Assembly (NCBI RefSeq): GCF_013248995.1
Contig: NZ_JABRPK010000006.1
Span: 1-64,000 of the forward strand
Origin: Frigoribacterium sp. VKM Ac-2836
GTDB taxonomy: Bacteria; Actinomycetota; Actinomycetes; Actinomycetales; Microbacteriaceae
DNA: 64,000 nt
Direction: 5' to 3'
The translations under genes and the position numbers were made by a program. Below, piece by piece: positions 33,911 through 41,654 of this stretch; within the stretch, counting starts at the first letter, position 1, and every line of letters starts with the position of its first letter. The notes beneath the pieces are model-generated. The model saw only the letters and a list, made by a program, of their open reading frames with translations, made no database searches and had not been told where the DNA came from.

Positions 33911-34750
33911 ATGACCATCCCCACCTTCGACGAGTACCTGGCGTCGCTCGGCCGCATGACCCCGCACGTCGACCCGACCTCCCCTTCGGCGGCGGCGGCC
34001 GACCTCGCCCGGGCCGCGGCGAGCCTCGGCGAGCTGCCCGTGGTCGACCGCGACCACCTGGCCGAGTGGACCCGGCAGCACCCGGCGTGGGTGCCGGCCC
34101 TCGGCCTGGCGGTCGGGCTGTCGCAAGAGAAGCTGCGCAACTCGCTGCGGCACGCCTTCGACACCCCGAGCTGGCTGACGCTCGCCCGAGGGCGAGCCGA
34201 CGACCTGGTCGCCCACCTCGACGACGAGTTCGAGCTCGTCCGCCTGATCGCGTCGCAACGGCACCGCACCTACGACTTCGGTGACCTGCTCTCGGCGCGG
34301 GCCGGCACGCGGGCGTCGGCGATCCGTGCCGGTGTGTCGGGCCGTCGACTCGAGGACGAGATCGAGGCGATCGCCCGCGACCTCGGGCTCGCCTGCGGCA
34401 CCCGAACGCGCTTCACCGGCCGGGCGAACCGCACGGCGCCGTGCGATCTCGTGATCCCGTCGGCCGCCGAGCCCGCGATCGTGGTCGCGGCGAAGGGCTT
34501 CGACTCGACCGGTTCGAAGCTGACCGACGCGGTACGCGAGATCGAAGAGATGGCCGACGTGCGGCTGCCGCGGCAGACCGTGATGGCCGTGATCGACGGC
34601 ATCGGCTGGAAGAGTCGCCAGGCCGACCTCCGGCGCATCCACCAGCTCTGGGTCGACCAGCAGATCGACGGGCTCTACACGCTGGCCACACTCGACCGGT
34701 TCCGGGTCGACCTGGCCGACGCCGCCCGCCTGCGCCGCCTCATCCCGTAG
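33911..34750 (+). CDS. Type II restriction endonuclease (PD-(D/E)XK-like), active site atypical
   Basis: 279 residues, partner of the methyltransferase by position. Residues 1-150 are helical. The PD-(D/E)XK core is CDLVIP (Asp179) then IVVAAKGFDSTGSKLTD, with the catalytic Lys at about 196. The Glu expected two residues before the Lys is Ala here (AAK instead of EAK); Glu in AAEPAIV lies nearby and could compensate. So it is either an unusual active site or a dead enzyme. I infer endonuclease function mainly from linkage. Confidence 0.7.
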   Translation: MTIPTFDEYLASLGRMTPHVDPTSPSAAAADLARAAASLGELPVVDRDHLAEWTRQHPAWVPALGLAVGLSQEKLRNSLRHAFDTPSWLTLARGRADDLVAHLDDEFELVRLIASQRHRTYDFGDLLSARAGTRASAIRAGVSGRRLEDEIEAIARDLGLACGTRTRFTGRANRTAPCDLVIPSAAEPAIVVAAKGFDSTGSKLTDAVREIEEMADVRLPRQTVMAVIDGIGWKSRQADLRRIHQLWVDQQIDGLYTLATLDRFRVDLADAARLRRLIP

Positions 34751-34772
34751 CGACCCCTCCGCGCGGGACGGA

Positions 34773-35270
34773 TCAGGCTGCGGCGGGGGCTGCGGCGGTG
34801 CCGACCCCGTGCCGGTCGAAGGCCCGGCCGAGGTCGATCAGCGTGTCGGCGAAAGCGTCGTGCTGCGACGCCGGCACGACCTCGGCGAACGCGGCCGCGT
34901 AGGCGCTCGCGATGGCGGTCGTGACCTCGACGCCGCGCGGCGTGCGGCTGACGATGACGCTGCGTCGGTCGTCGGGATTGCGGCGGCGGTCGAGGTGGCC
35001 GGCGTCGACGAGGCGGTCGACGAGGTTCGTCATCGCGCCCGACGAGAGGTCGAGGTGGTCGGCCGCTCGCTTGGGCGTGACCAGGTCGCCGGTGGCCCAC
35101 ACGTAGAAGAGGAACCGGATGTCGGTGTCACCCAGCCCGAAGAGGTCGCCCTGGTGGTCGAGCACCCGGGAGTGGTTCAGCATCAACAGCCGGAACGAGT
35201 CGAGCAGGCGCCCGAGGTCGGCGGGGCCGGGGGTGGCGGTGCCGGGATCGGCGGGGGTCGTGACGGGCAT
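34773..35270 (-). CDS. MarR-family regulator
   Basis: 165 residues. Winged helix-turn-helix at about 60-125 (DIRFLFYVWATGDLVTPKRAADHLDLSSGAMTNLVDRLVDAGHLDRR, then the wing RNPDDRRSVIVSRT). Likely a dimeric repressor relieved by a small phenolic or lipid ligand, as in the family; its ligand is unknown. GGAGGA precedes the ATG at 35268-35270. It is divergent from the SipW-type secretion genes across a 278-bp AT-richer spacer holding TCAAGT/CACTTGAA boxes. Confidence 0.83.
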   Translation of the reverse strand: MPVTTPADPGTATPGPADLGRLLDSFRLLMLNHSRVLDHQGDLFGLGDTDIRFLFYVWATGDLVTPKRAADHLDLSSGAMTNLVDRLVDAGHLDRRRNPDDRRSVIVSRTPRGVEVTTAIASAYAAAFAEVVPASQHDAFADTLIDLGRAFDRHGVGTAAAPAAA

Positions 35271-35372
35271 GGGGGTCCTCCGTGACACAGGTCGGTGTGC
35301 CGTCCATGGCACGGGCTCAGTCAACAAGAGTCTTGACGATCGGGACACCCCCACCACTGGGGACATGGTTTG

Positions 35373-35439
35373 GCTTGCAAGCCTCTCAAGTAGCAAGTAA
35401 TTTGATTGCCGTACCACTTGAAGACAACGATCACTTGAA
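35373..35439. promoter_or_regulatory. Possible operator cluster in the marR / sipW-locus spacer
   Basis: GCTTGCAAGC palindrome at 35373-35382, TCAAGT at 35386-35391, and two direct CACTTGAA boxes at 35415-35422 and 35432-35439, the last two in inverted relation to TCAAGT. A MarR target is plausible but unproven. Confidence 0.3.
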
Positions 35440-35548
35440 ACCAGAACGGTTCGAGTGGTGAGCGTCTCACCGGCGAAGTCCTTGATCTCGTCGCCGGGTG
35501 GCCCCCGATCTCCCCCTCCTTCCACCCTCTCGCCCCCTGGAGCACACC

Positions 35549-36148
35549 ATGTCCCGTCCCACCCCCCGCATCGCTCGCATCGCCGCCTGGATCGCCATCC
35601 CCGCCGCCCTCGTCGCCTCGGGCATCGTCGTCTCGACCGCGTCGTACTCGGCCTTCTCGTCGACCACGGTCAACCCCACCAGCAACTGGACCGCCGGCAC
35701 CGTCGCCCTGACCGACGACGACAGCAACACCGCTCTCTTCACCGCCACGAACCTCAAGCCCGGCCAGACCGGCAGCAACTGCATCGCCGTCACCAGCACC
35801 GGCTCGCTCGCCTCGGCCGTCAAGCTGTACGGCACGGGCGCCGCCACGACCAACAACCTCGCGTCGAACATCACGCTGAGCGTCGTGCAGGGCACCGGCG
35901 GCGGCTTCGGCTCGTGCACCGGCTTCACCCCGCTCTCGTCGGGTTCGAGCCTCTACAGCGGCACGCTGGCCGCCTTCGGCACGAGCTACACCAACTACTC
36001 CAACGGCGTCGGCACCTGGGCCCCGACCGGCACCGCGTCCGAGACCCGCACCTACCAGGTGACCTACACCGTCTCGAACACCGCCCCCAACACGACCCAG
36101 GGCGGCACCGCGAGCCTCGGCCTCACCTGGGAGGCCCAGAACAGCTGA
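35549..36148 (+). CDS. SipW-type signal peptide secreted protein (TasA/camelysin-like)
   Basis: 199 residues. Signal: basic start, a helix at about 12-32 (IAAWIAIPAALVASGIVVSTA), then SYSAFSSTTVNPTSNWTAG, the conserved SipW-dependent cleavage region (SAF...N-TAG). The mature part is Thr/Ser/Gly-rich beta sandwich without Cys pairs of a catalytic type, as in TasA-like fibre and camelysin proteins. It should be exported by Sec and cut by an ER-type signal peptidase, here encoded next (109 bp downstream). Start ATG 35549 with GGAG 6 nt upstream. Confidence 0.8.
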   Translation: MSRPTPRIARIAAWIAIPAALVASGIVVSTASYSAFSSTTVNPTSNWTAGTVALTDDDSNTALFTATNLKPGQTGSNCIAVTSTGSLASAVKLYGTGAATTNNLASNITLSVVQGTGGGFGSCTGFTPLSSGSSLYSGTLAAFGTSYTNYSNGVGTWAPTGTASETRTYQVTYTVSNTAPNTTQGGTASLGLTWEAQNS

Positions 36149-36256
36149 GCCCCCGGCTGACGCCCGGCTGACCCCCGGGACACGGCACCACACCGCACCA
36201 CGGCACCAGGCGGCCCGACACCGCATCACCCGCACCATCCCCGAGCAGAGGCACCC

Positions 36257-37744
36257 ATGAGCACGATCGACCTGAAGTTGCGGCCCGCCGCAGCGGCCAC
36301 GGCCTCGATCACCGTGCCCCTGGGTGCCTCTCGCTCGTGGCTCGACTGGACCCGCCTCGCCCTCGGTACCGCCTCGCGCGTCGTGCTCTACTCGCTGCTC
36401 GGCCTGATGGTCTACGCCGCCGCTCCCGCCGCCCTCGGTTGGAGCCCCACCACCGTGATGACCGGCTCGATGGAGCCCCGCATCCACCCCGGCGACGTCG
36501 TCGTCGCGAAGCCGGTGGCGGCCTCCGACGTCCACCGCGGACAGGTGCTGCTCTTCGACGACCCCGACCAGGCCGGCCACCTCCGTCTGCACCGCTACTC
36601 CGACAACGGCCAGGCCGGGCAGATCGTCACCAAGGGCGACGCCAACCCGAGCGCCGACTCGACCCCGATCGACCGCAGCGCCGTGATCGGTGTCGGTTTC
36701 CTCCGCGTCCCCTACGTCGGCACGCCCTTCGTCTGGGCGGCGGGCCACCAGTACGGCCACCTGCTGGTGACCGGCGGCCTGCTGATCCTGATCGTCCTGC
36801 TGAGCCGCAACGACCGGTACCTGCTGCGCGAGGACCGCGACGAGCGCGTCGCGTCGAGCCGCGTGACCGCCTCGACCGGCCGCCGTGCACAGCGACGACG
36901 CGAGCGGCGCCTCCGTCGCCTCCGGACCGCAGGAGGCGCGATCGGCCTGGCAGCGATCGGCGGCGGTCTCGCACTCACCCTCGTCGTCTCGGGTGGTTCG
37001 CACGCCGCGTTCGCCGCGTCGGTGGCGAACCCGACGTCCAAATTGACGGCCGGCGCCTACGACTGCCTCACCGAGACGTTCAGCGACAAGCCCGACTTCG
37101 CCTTCGCCTACAGCGAGGTGTCCGGGACGACGGCCACCGACAGCTCGGGCAACGCCCGGCCCGGAACCCTGGTCGGCGGGGCGTCCTTCACCGCCGGAAC
37201 CTGCGCGGCCGACGACAGCCCGTACCTGACGCTCGACGGCGCCAGCGGTCAGGTCACCACCCCGACGTCGTTCACCGGCTCGAACAACTTCACGATCGAG
37301 ACCTGGGTCAGGACGAAAACGACCGCCGGTGGCGAACTCGTGGGTTTCGCCAACTCGCAGGCGGGGGCTCCCGGGTTCTACGACCGGCACCTCTACATGA
37401 CGAACGCGGGCAAGCTCGTGTTCGGCGTCTACCCCAACGCGGTCAAGACGATCGCCTCGCCGCTGTCGTACAACGACGGAGCCTGGCACCACGTCGTCGC
37501 GACCCTCTCGAGCACGAACGGCATGAGCCTCTACGTCGACGGCACGAGAGTCGCCGCCGACGCGGCCACCCGGAGCGCACAGGCCTACACCGGCTGGTGG
37601 CGCATCGGCCAGCTGCCGCTGTCGGGCTGGACCTCGGCCCCGAGCAGCAACTACTTCGCCGGCTCGCTCGACAGCACCCAGGTCTGGAACACCGGCGTGC
37701 TGACGGCGACCGGGGTCACCGCCCACTACAAGGCGGGGCGCTGA
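36257..37744 (+). CDS. ER-type signal peptidase fused to a LamG/concanavalin-like cargo
   Basis: 495 residues in one frame. Residues 30-200 are a SipW/ER-type signal peptidase I: TM helix, catalytic Ser71 in TGSMEPRIHPGD, and His112 in GHLRLHRY in place of the Lys of bacterial type I enzymes, then a second helix at about 175-190. A basic linker (RRAQRRRERRLRRLR) follows, then a new hydrophobic segment with HAAFAASVANPTSKLTAG, itself the SipW-type cleavage signal of the neighbouring substrate. A LamG-like sandwich follows (about 280-490; LDGASGQVTTP, FTIETWVRTKT, WHHVVATLSS, GSLDSTQVWNTG). So enzyme and substrate-like cargo are one polypeptide. Confidence 0.85.
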   Translation: MSTIDLKLRPAAAATASITVPLGASRSWLDWTRLALGTASRVVLYSLLGLMVYAAAPAALGWSPTTVMTGSMEPRIHPGDVVVAKPVAASDVHRGQVLLFDDPDQAGHLRLHRYSDNGQAGQIVTKGDANPSADSTPIDRSAVIGVGFLRVPYVGTPFVWAAGHQYGHLLVTGGLLILIVLLSRNDRYLLREDRDERVASSRVTASTGRRAQRRRERRLRRLRTAGGAIGLAAIGGGLALTLVVSGGSHAAFAASVANPTSKLTAGAYDCLTETFSDKPDFAFAYSEVSGTTATDSSGNARPGTLVGGASFTAGTCAADDSPYLTLDGASGQVTTPTSFTGSNNFTIETWVRTKTTAGGELVGFANSQAGAPGFYDRHLYMTNAGKLVFGVYPNAVKTIASPLSYNDGAWHHVVATLSSTNGMSLYVDGTRVAADAATRSAQAYTGWWRIGQLPLSGWTSAPSSNYFAGSLDSTQVWNTGVLTATGVTAHYKAGR

Positions 37745-37760
37745 GCCCGAGCCTCCTCGC

Positions 37761-38243
37761 TCAGCCGGCCAGCGCCTCCTCGATGACCGCGACGACCTCG
37801 GGGGCGTCCGGCTCGGTCGTCGGGCGGAAGCGGTGCACGGCACCGCCGGGCGTGACGACGAACTTCTCGAAGTTCCACTTGACGCGGCCGGCCTTGCCGT
37901 CGGCGTCGGTGGCCTTCTTCAGCTCGGTGTAGAGCGGGTGCTCGCCACGACCGTTGACCTTGACCTTCTCCATCATCGGGAAGGTCACGCCCCAGGTCGC
38001 CGAGCAGTACTCCTCGATGGCCTCGCCGCTCGAGAGCTCCTGGAAGAACTGGTTGCTGGGGAAGCCCAGCACCGTGAAGCCCTGGTCGCCGTACTGCTTC
38101 TGCAGCGCCTCGAGCTTCTCGTACTGCGGGGCGAGGCCGCAGCGCGAGGCCACGTTCACGACCATCACCACCTTGTCGGCGTAGGCGCCGAACGTGGTGG
38201 ACTCGCCGCGGATCGTGGTCAGGGTGATGTCGTCGAGGGTCAT
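37761..38243 (-). CDS. Glutathione/thiol peroxidase (Gpx family)
   Basis: 160 residues. Active-site Cys35 in NVASRCGL, Gln65 in FPSNQF, Trp123 in KWNFEKF, the conserved triad. Bacterial members usually take electrons from thioredoxin rather than glutathione. FPSNQF replaces the common FPCNQF, so the usual resolving-type Cys is Ser here; a Cys at about 80 (EEYC) is another candidate. Leaderless by TACCGT 7 nt upstream of the ATG. Detoxifies peroxides in the cytosol. Confidence 0.88.
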   Translation of the reverse strand: MTLDDITLTTIRGESTTFGAYADKVVMVVNVASRCGLAPQYEKLEALQKQYGDQGFTVLGFPSNQFFQELSSGEAIEEYCSATWGVTFPMMEKVKVNGRGEHPLYTELKKATDADGKAGRVKWNFEKFVVTPGGAVHRFRPTTEPDAPEVVAVIEEALAG

Positions 38244-38250
38244 GCGGTCG

Positions 38251-38256
38251 ACGGTA
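38251..38256 (-). promoter_or_regulatory. Leaderless-type -10 (TACCGT)
   Basis: On the minus strand, 7 nt before the ATG at 38243. Confidence 0.55.
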
Positions 38257-38332
38257 GGCCCGCCTGCTGCGAACCTGCTCGCGATCTGCGCCGCCGTTCC
38301 GTCCTGCGCCCCTGGTCACCCCGCGTCCGTCG

Positions 38333-39298
38333 TCACCCTGCCATCGTCGGCAACTCCTGACCCGTGCGTCGCCGAGGTGGAGCGAGCCGCCAGGCTCTCC
38401 GCCCTCTCGGTCCGAGCACTCGCGGCAGGGAGGAGTTCCCGACACCCACGACGGGCCGCGGCCCACCCGCCGTGCGGATGAGTGCCCTGATCGCGGCGGC
38501 CGTGGCCTCCCACAGGTCTCGCAACATCACCGTCCCTGCCCGGAACGGGATTCGACCGTCGCGAGCTATGTCGGCATCTTTAAGGCGGTCCTTGTCGAAG
38601 CGTGTCTCGTGATGTCTTCGCCCGTCCGTCTCGAGACCGACGATGCCGTCGACCACCATGTCGATGATCTTCGGCGTTCCGGGGATGGGCACCTGGCGCA
38701 GGACGTGATGCCCTGCCTGCCGGAGTCTCGTGCCCGCCGCGCTCTCGAGGATGCTCTCGGCGCCGGAGTCGCTCCACGCCACGAGACCGGCAGCGTCGGC
38801 ACGTTTGCGGGACAGCACTTCGGCCGCATCGTCGTCCCCCTCGACGATGCCTGCCCGCCTGGCCCAGTCGACCAGGATGACCGCATCCTCGAGAGACCGG
38901 GTCTCGACCACTGCCCGGGCCAAGGCGTCGCGGGGGTCGACGGACCAGGTCGAACCGCGACCACTGATCTCGAGGGCATCCCATACGACCCGGACTCCGC
39001 GCCGGCGCCGCAGCCGCGAAGCCGTCTCGGGGACCGACACCGTCACGGGCGGCCGGGACCACGACCACGCGCCCAACTGATGCAACGCGGAGGCACCGGT
39101 GAGTCGACCACCCACGGCGACCGCGATGTATCGAGGGTCTTCAGGCGCCCAGGTGGAGTACCACCCGCGCCGGGGCCTGCTGACGGTGCGTGAACGAACC
39201 GCGACCGTCAGATGCCGGTCGTTGGCACCGGATGCGACGAGGTCGTGTTTGTGGAGGAGCCCCCCGGCGGACGAGACGAGTTCGGCGATCGTGGTCAT
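38333..39298 (-). CDS. AbiEi-antitoxin-like / DUF559 protein
   Basis: 321 residues. N-terminal winged-helix part like the type IV antitoxin AbiEi (MTTIAELVSSAGGLLHKHDLVASGANDRHLTVAVRSRTVSRPRRGWYSTW), then a region with SALHQLGAW, and a DUF559/VSR-like nuclease fold toward the end (SGAESILESAAGTRLRQAGHHVLRQVPIPGTPKIIDMVVDGIVGLETDGRRHH, E/D and HHET). Stand-alone members are common in actinobacteria and their role is unknown. No AbiEii toxin lies next to it. The last 35 codons are encoded by a copy of an inverted repeat that recurs at 39472-39557, so the gene sits between two inverted copies. Confidence 0.72.
   Translation of the reverse strand: MTTIAELVSSAGGLLHKHDLVASGANDRHLTVAVRSRTVSRPRRGWYSTWAPEDPRYIAVAVGGRLTGASALHQLGAWSWSRPPVTVSVPETASRLRRRRGVRVVWDALEISGRGSTWSVDPRDALARAVVETRSLEDAVILVDWARRAGIVEGDDDAAEVLSRKRADAAGLVAWSDSGAESILESAAGTRLRQAGHHVLRQVPIPGTPKIIDMVVDGIVGLETDGRRHHETRFDKDRLKDADIARDGRIPFRAGTVMLRDLWEATAAAIRALIRTAGGPRPVVGVGNSSLPRVLGPRGRRAWRLAPPRRRTGQELPTMAG
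38346..38443. repeat. Inverted repeat element F, copy 1 (inside the AbiEi-like gene end)
   Basis: Ends GTCGGCAACTCCT and AGGAGTTCCCGAC (one mismatch) over 98 bp. Its reverse complement shares GTCGGNAAYTCCTCCCT at one end and CACGGGNCAGGAGTTGCCGA at the other with 39472-39557. It encodes the C terminus of the AbiEi-like protein. Confidence 0.65.
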
Positions 39299-39383
39299 GC
39301 CACACGAGCGTGGCGACGAGACGGGCTCCCTCGTCGAGCACGCATCTGCGGGTGTTCAGGGAGCGTCCGGCATCGCCTCTGGG

Positions 39384-39431
39384 GAGGAGGCGTCGGAGGA
39401 GGCGTCAGAGGAGGCGGCGGAGGAGGCGTCG
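39384..39431. repeat. Four tandem 12-bp units (GAGGAGGCGTCG)
   Basis: Units GAGGAGGCGTCG, GAGGAGGCGTCA, GAGGAGGCGGCG, GAGGAGGCGTCG. They resemble the dispersed motif but lack its GCGCG core. In an intergenic spacer. Confidence 0.75.
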
Positions 39432-39471
39432 GAGGGGCCGACGCGAGGTTCCTGCGAGCCGCGGGTCTCCG

Positions 39472-39557
39472 GTCGGCAATTCCTCCCTCACGTGCCGAAC
39501 GTGCCTGTCGCGCCGCTCAGTTCGCCGCGGCCGCAGCACGGGGCAGGAGTTGCCGAA
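39472..39557. repeat. Inverted repeat element F, copy 2
   Basis: Left GTCGGCAATTCCT (39472-39484), right CAGGAGTTGCCGAAC (39544-39558). Inverted relative to copy 1 at 38346, so the two bracket the AbiEi-like gene. Confidence 0.65.
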
Positions 39558-39601
39558 CGCAGAGCGCGGCGCGGGCGGGGGCAACAAGGAGCGGCACGCA
39601 G

Positions 39602-39622
39602 ATGTCAACCCCCTCGGGGTGA
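39602..39622 (+). CDS. 6-codon upstream ORF before AraC paralogue 2
   Basis: AAGGAG at 39588-39593 and ATG at 39602 encode MSTPSG, ending at TGA 39620-39622, directly followed by the ATG at 39623. The regulator may be translated by reinitiation. Confidence 0.35.
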   Translation: MSTPSG

Positions 39623-40621
39623 ATGGTGCGGACTTTGGAGCGCGTGCAACAATTCGCAGAGATGGCTGCCTGGGACGACAAGATGCGCTTCGACGCGCGC
39701 GGTCGCGATCTCGACGAGGCCATCGACATCATGGAGGCCGGCTACAACGGCCGTGGTTTCCACGTCGTCCCCACCGAGGCGCCTTTCGCCTTCCGCCACA
39801 CGATCGTGGGCGACGGGGCGATGACCCTCCGCTCGACGATGTTCATGGGGCGTGTCGACGGCCAGGCCGCGGCGGGCGACGAGCACGTCGTGCACTGGCT
39901 GCTCGGCGGGCGTTCGACCGTCGACAACGGTCGCGACGAGGTGGCCGGCGCCGTCGGGCGGCCGATCCTCTTCCCCGAGGGACGCGAGTTCGAGTTCACC
40001 ACCGAGGACGTCAACCAGAGCCTGCTGCACCTGTCGAAGTCCGTCGTCGACGAGGTCGCGGCCGAGCGGCTCGGCATCATGCCCGGCACGCTCCGCTTCG
40101 ACCACGCCGCCCCCGTGTCGTCGGCTGCGGTGCAGGCCTGGCACGCGACCGTGCGCCTGATCGGCCGCGTCTACCTCGGATCGGGCGAACCCAGCGACAT
40201 GATGCGCTCCGAGATGGCCCGACTCGCCGCCGGCGCCCTGCTCGACACCTTCGTCCACACCTCGACCTCGATGCCCGCGGCCCTGCTCGCACCGCGCAAC
40301 GCGAGCCTGCGCCTGGCCGTCGAGTACATGCACGCCAGCGCCCACCTGCCGATCTCCGCCGTCGACATCGCCCGGGAGGCGGGGCTCACCCCGCGCGGGC
40401 TGCAACAGGCGTTCAGCCGCCACCTCGACACCACCCCCACGGCCTACCTGCGCGAGATCCGGCTCGGGCGCGTGCACGAGGCGCTGCGGGCGGCCGCCCC
40501 GGACACGACGACCGTCGCCGACGTCGCCCGACACTGGGCCTTCGCCCACCTCGGTCGGTTCTCGGCCGCGTACCAGCAGCGGTTCGGCGAGTACCCCCGC
40601 GAGACGCTGCACCGCGGCTGA
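39623..40621 (+). CDS. AraC-family transcriptional regulator (paralogue 2)
   Basis: 332 residues from ATG 39623. Same layout as the regulator at 13479: cupin-like N-terminal domain (MTLRSTMFMGRVDG corresponds to MTLRSAMFLGDIRG) and C-terminal AraC domain with LPISAVDIAREAGLTPRGLQQAFSRHLD and TVADVARHWAFAHLGRFSAAYQQRFGEYPRETL. Starts at 39662 or 39683 are also possible; the paralogue starts at the position equal to about 39683. A 6-codon upstream ORF with AAGGAG precedes it. Target genes unknown; adjacent genes are unrelated. Confidence 0.8.
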   Translation: MVRTLERVQQFAEMAAWDDKMRFDARGRDLDEAIDIMEAGYNGRGFHVVPTEAPFAFRHTIVGDGAMTLRSTMFMGRVDGQAAAGDEHVVHWLLGGRSTVDNGRDEVAGAVGRPILFPEGREFEFTTEDVNQSLLHLSKSVVDEVAAERLGIMPGTLRFDHAAPVSSAAVQAWHATVRLIGRVYLGSGEPSDMMRSEMARLAAGALLDTFVHTSTSMPAALLAPRNASLRLAVEYMHASAHLPISAVDIAREAGLTPRGLQQAFSRHLDTTPTAYLREIRLGRVHEALRAAAPDTTTVADVARHWAFAHLGRFSAAYQQRFGEYPRETLHRG

Positions 40622-40623
40622 GG

Positions 40624-41553
40624 TCAGTGTCCGATCGCGGCGTACACGTGCAAGGCGCCGGGGACGACCTCGACCGTGACGGGCAGCGGTCCGACACGCT
40701 CGCCGTCCGCGTAGGCCGCGACCCCGTCGGCCTCGACGACGGCACGACGCACCCGGTGCACCGTGACGTTCGGGTGGCTCAGGTGGGTGCCGCGGAACAC
40801 GCTCGGGAAGAGCCGCACGAACTGCCACCGGGTGAGCCGCTCGACCACGAGCACGTCGAGCAACCCGTCGTCGAGCACGGCGTCCGGGGTGACCTTCATG
40901 CCCCCGCCGAGGGACTGACCGTTGCCGATCGAGATCAGGGTGCCCTCGACCGTCGTCGCGACGCCGTCGAGTTCGAGGCGGTAGGCGATCTTCGGCAGGC
41001 GGACCAGTTCGATGGCGAGCGCTACGTCGTACCTGCGGCGACCCTTCGGCCAGCTCAGCCGGTTGGCCCGCTCGTTGACGACGGCGTCGAAGCCTGCCGA
41101 CACCATGCAGGCGAACCAGGTGGCGCGGCCGTCGGCCTGCAGCACGCGGCCGGCGTCGATGGTGGTCGGTTCGCCCTCGAGCAGCCGGACCAGGAGGCGC
41201 GTGGCCGCCTCGGCGTCGTCGTGGGGCAGCCCGAAGGCCCGGGCCGTGTCGTTGCCGGTGCCCGTCGGCACCAGTCCCAGCGGCACGTCGGTACCCGCGA
41301 CCAGGTTCGCCCCGAGGTTCACCATGCCGTCGCCGCCGACGACGATCAGCGCGTCGGGGCGCTCGCCGCGACCGGGATCGAGCTCGCGGCGGGCCGCGGC
41401 CACGAGATCGTCGTAGCTCGACTCCGTGAGCGGCACGACGGTGTGGCCTGCTTCTCGCAGAACGGCGAGCACCCGGTCGATGAGGTGCTCGCGGCCGCCG
41501 GCGGACGCACCGGGGTTGATCGCCACGACCAGGCGGAGGGGCATCGGGCTCAT
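40624..41553 (-). CDS. Diacylglycerol kinase family lipid kinase
   Basis: 309 residues. DAGK_cat fold: NPGASAGG near the start, VVGGDGMVNLGANLV (nucleotide site), PTGTGNDTAR, and GNGQSLGGGMKVTPDAVLDDGLLDV in the C-terminal half. It phosphorylates a lipid (diacylglycerol or sphingoid) with ATP, on the inner membrane face. ATG at 41551-41553; MPLRLVV 9 bp in is an alternative. CAGGAT 7 nt upstream is a near-leaderless pattern. A GGAGGCGCG copy (41193) lies in frame. Confidence 0.85.
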   Translation of the reverse strand: MSPMPLRLVVAINPGASAGGREHLIDRVLAVLREAGHTVVPLTESSYDDLVAAARRELDPGRGERPDALIVVGGDGMVNLGANLVAGTDVPLGLVPTGTGNDTARAFGLPHDDAEAATRLLVRLLEGEPTTIDAGRVLQADGRATWFACMVSAGFDAVVNERANRLSWPKGRRRYDVALAIELVRLPKIAYRLELDGVATTVEGTLISIGNGQSLGGGMKVTPDAVLDDGLLDVLVVERLTRWQFVRLFPSVFRGTHLSHPNVTVHRVRRAVVEADGVAAYADGERVGPLPVTVEVVPGALHVYAAIGH

Positions 41554-41654
41554 GGGGACGATCCTGCCAGCCACGCGCCCGTCCGGGTCGGACGGCCCGC
41601 CGCGGGTGGCGGGCATACTGGACAGCGACCGGACCGACGAGAGGCACCCCCACC

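Larger units (their letters stand above)
39299..39622. other. Non-coding spacer before the second AraC gene
   Basis: 324 bp. Holds a 12-bp tandem repeat, the second copy of the inverted element and a short uORF. No other protein frame looks real. Confidence 0.6.

Noticed and set aside
35321-37843. Long minus-strand open frame opposite the SipW locus
   Set aside because: Val/Gly/Arg/Asp low-complexity shadow frame; the plus strand has clear domains.
39384-39431. Possible CRISPR array
   Set aside because: Contiguous 12-bp units with no spacers and no cas genes.
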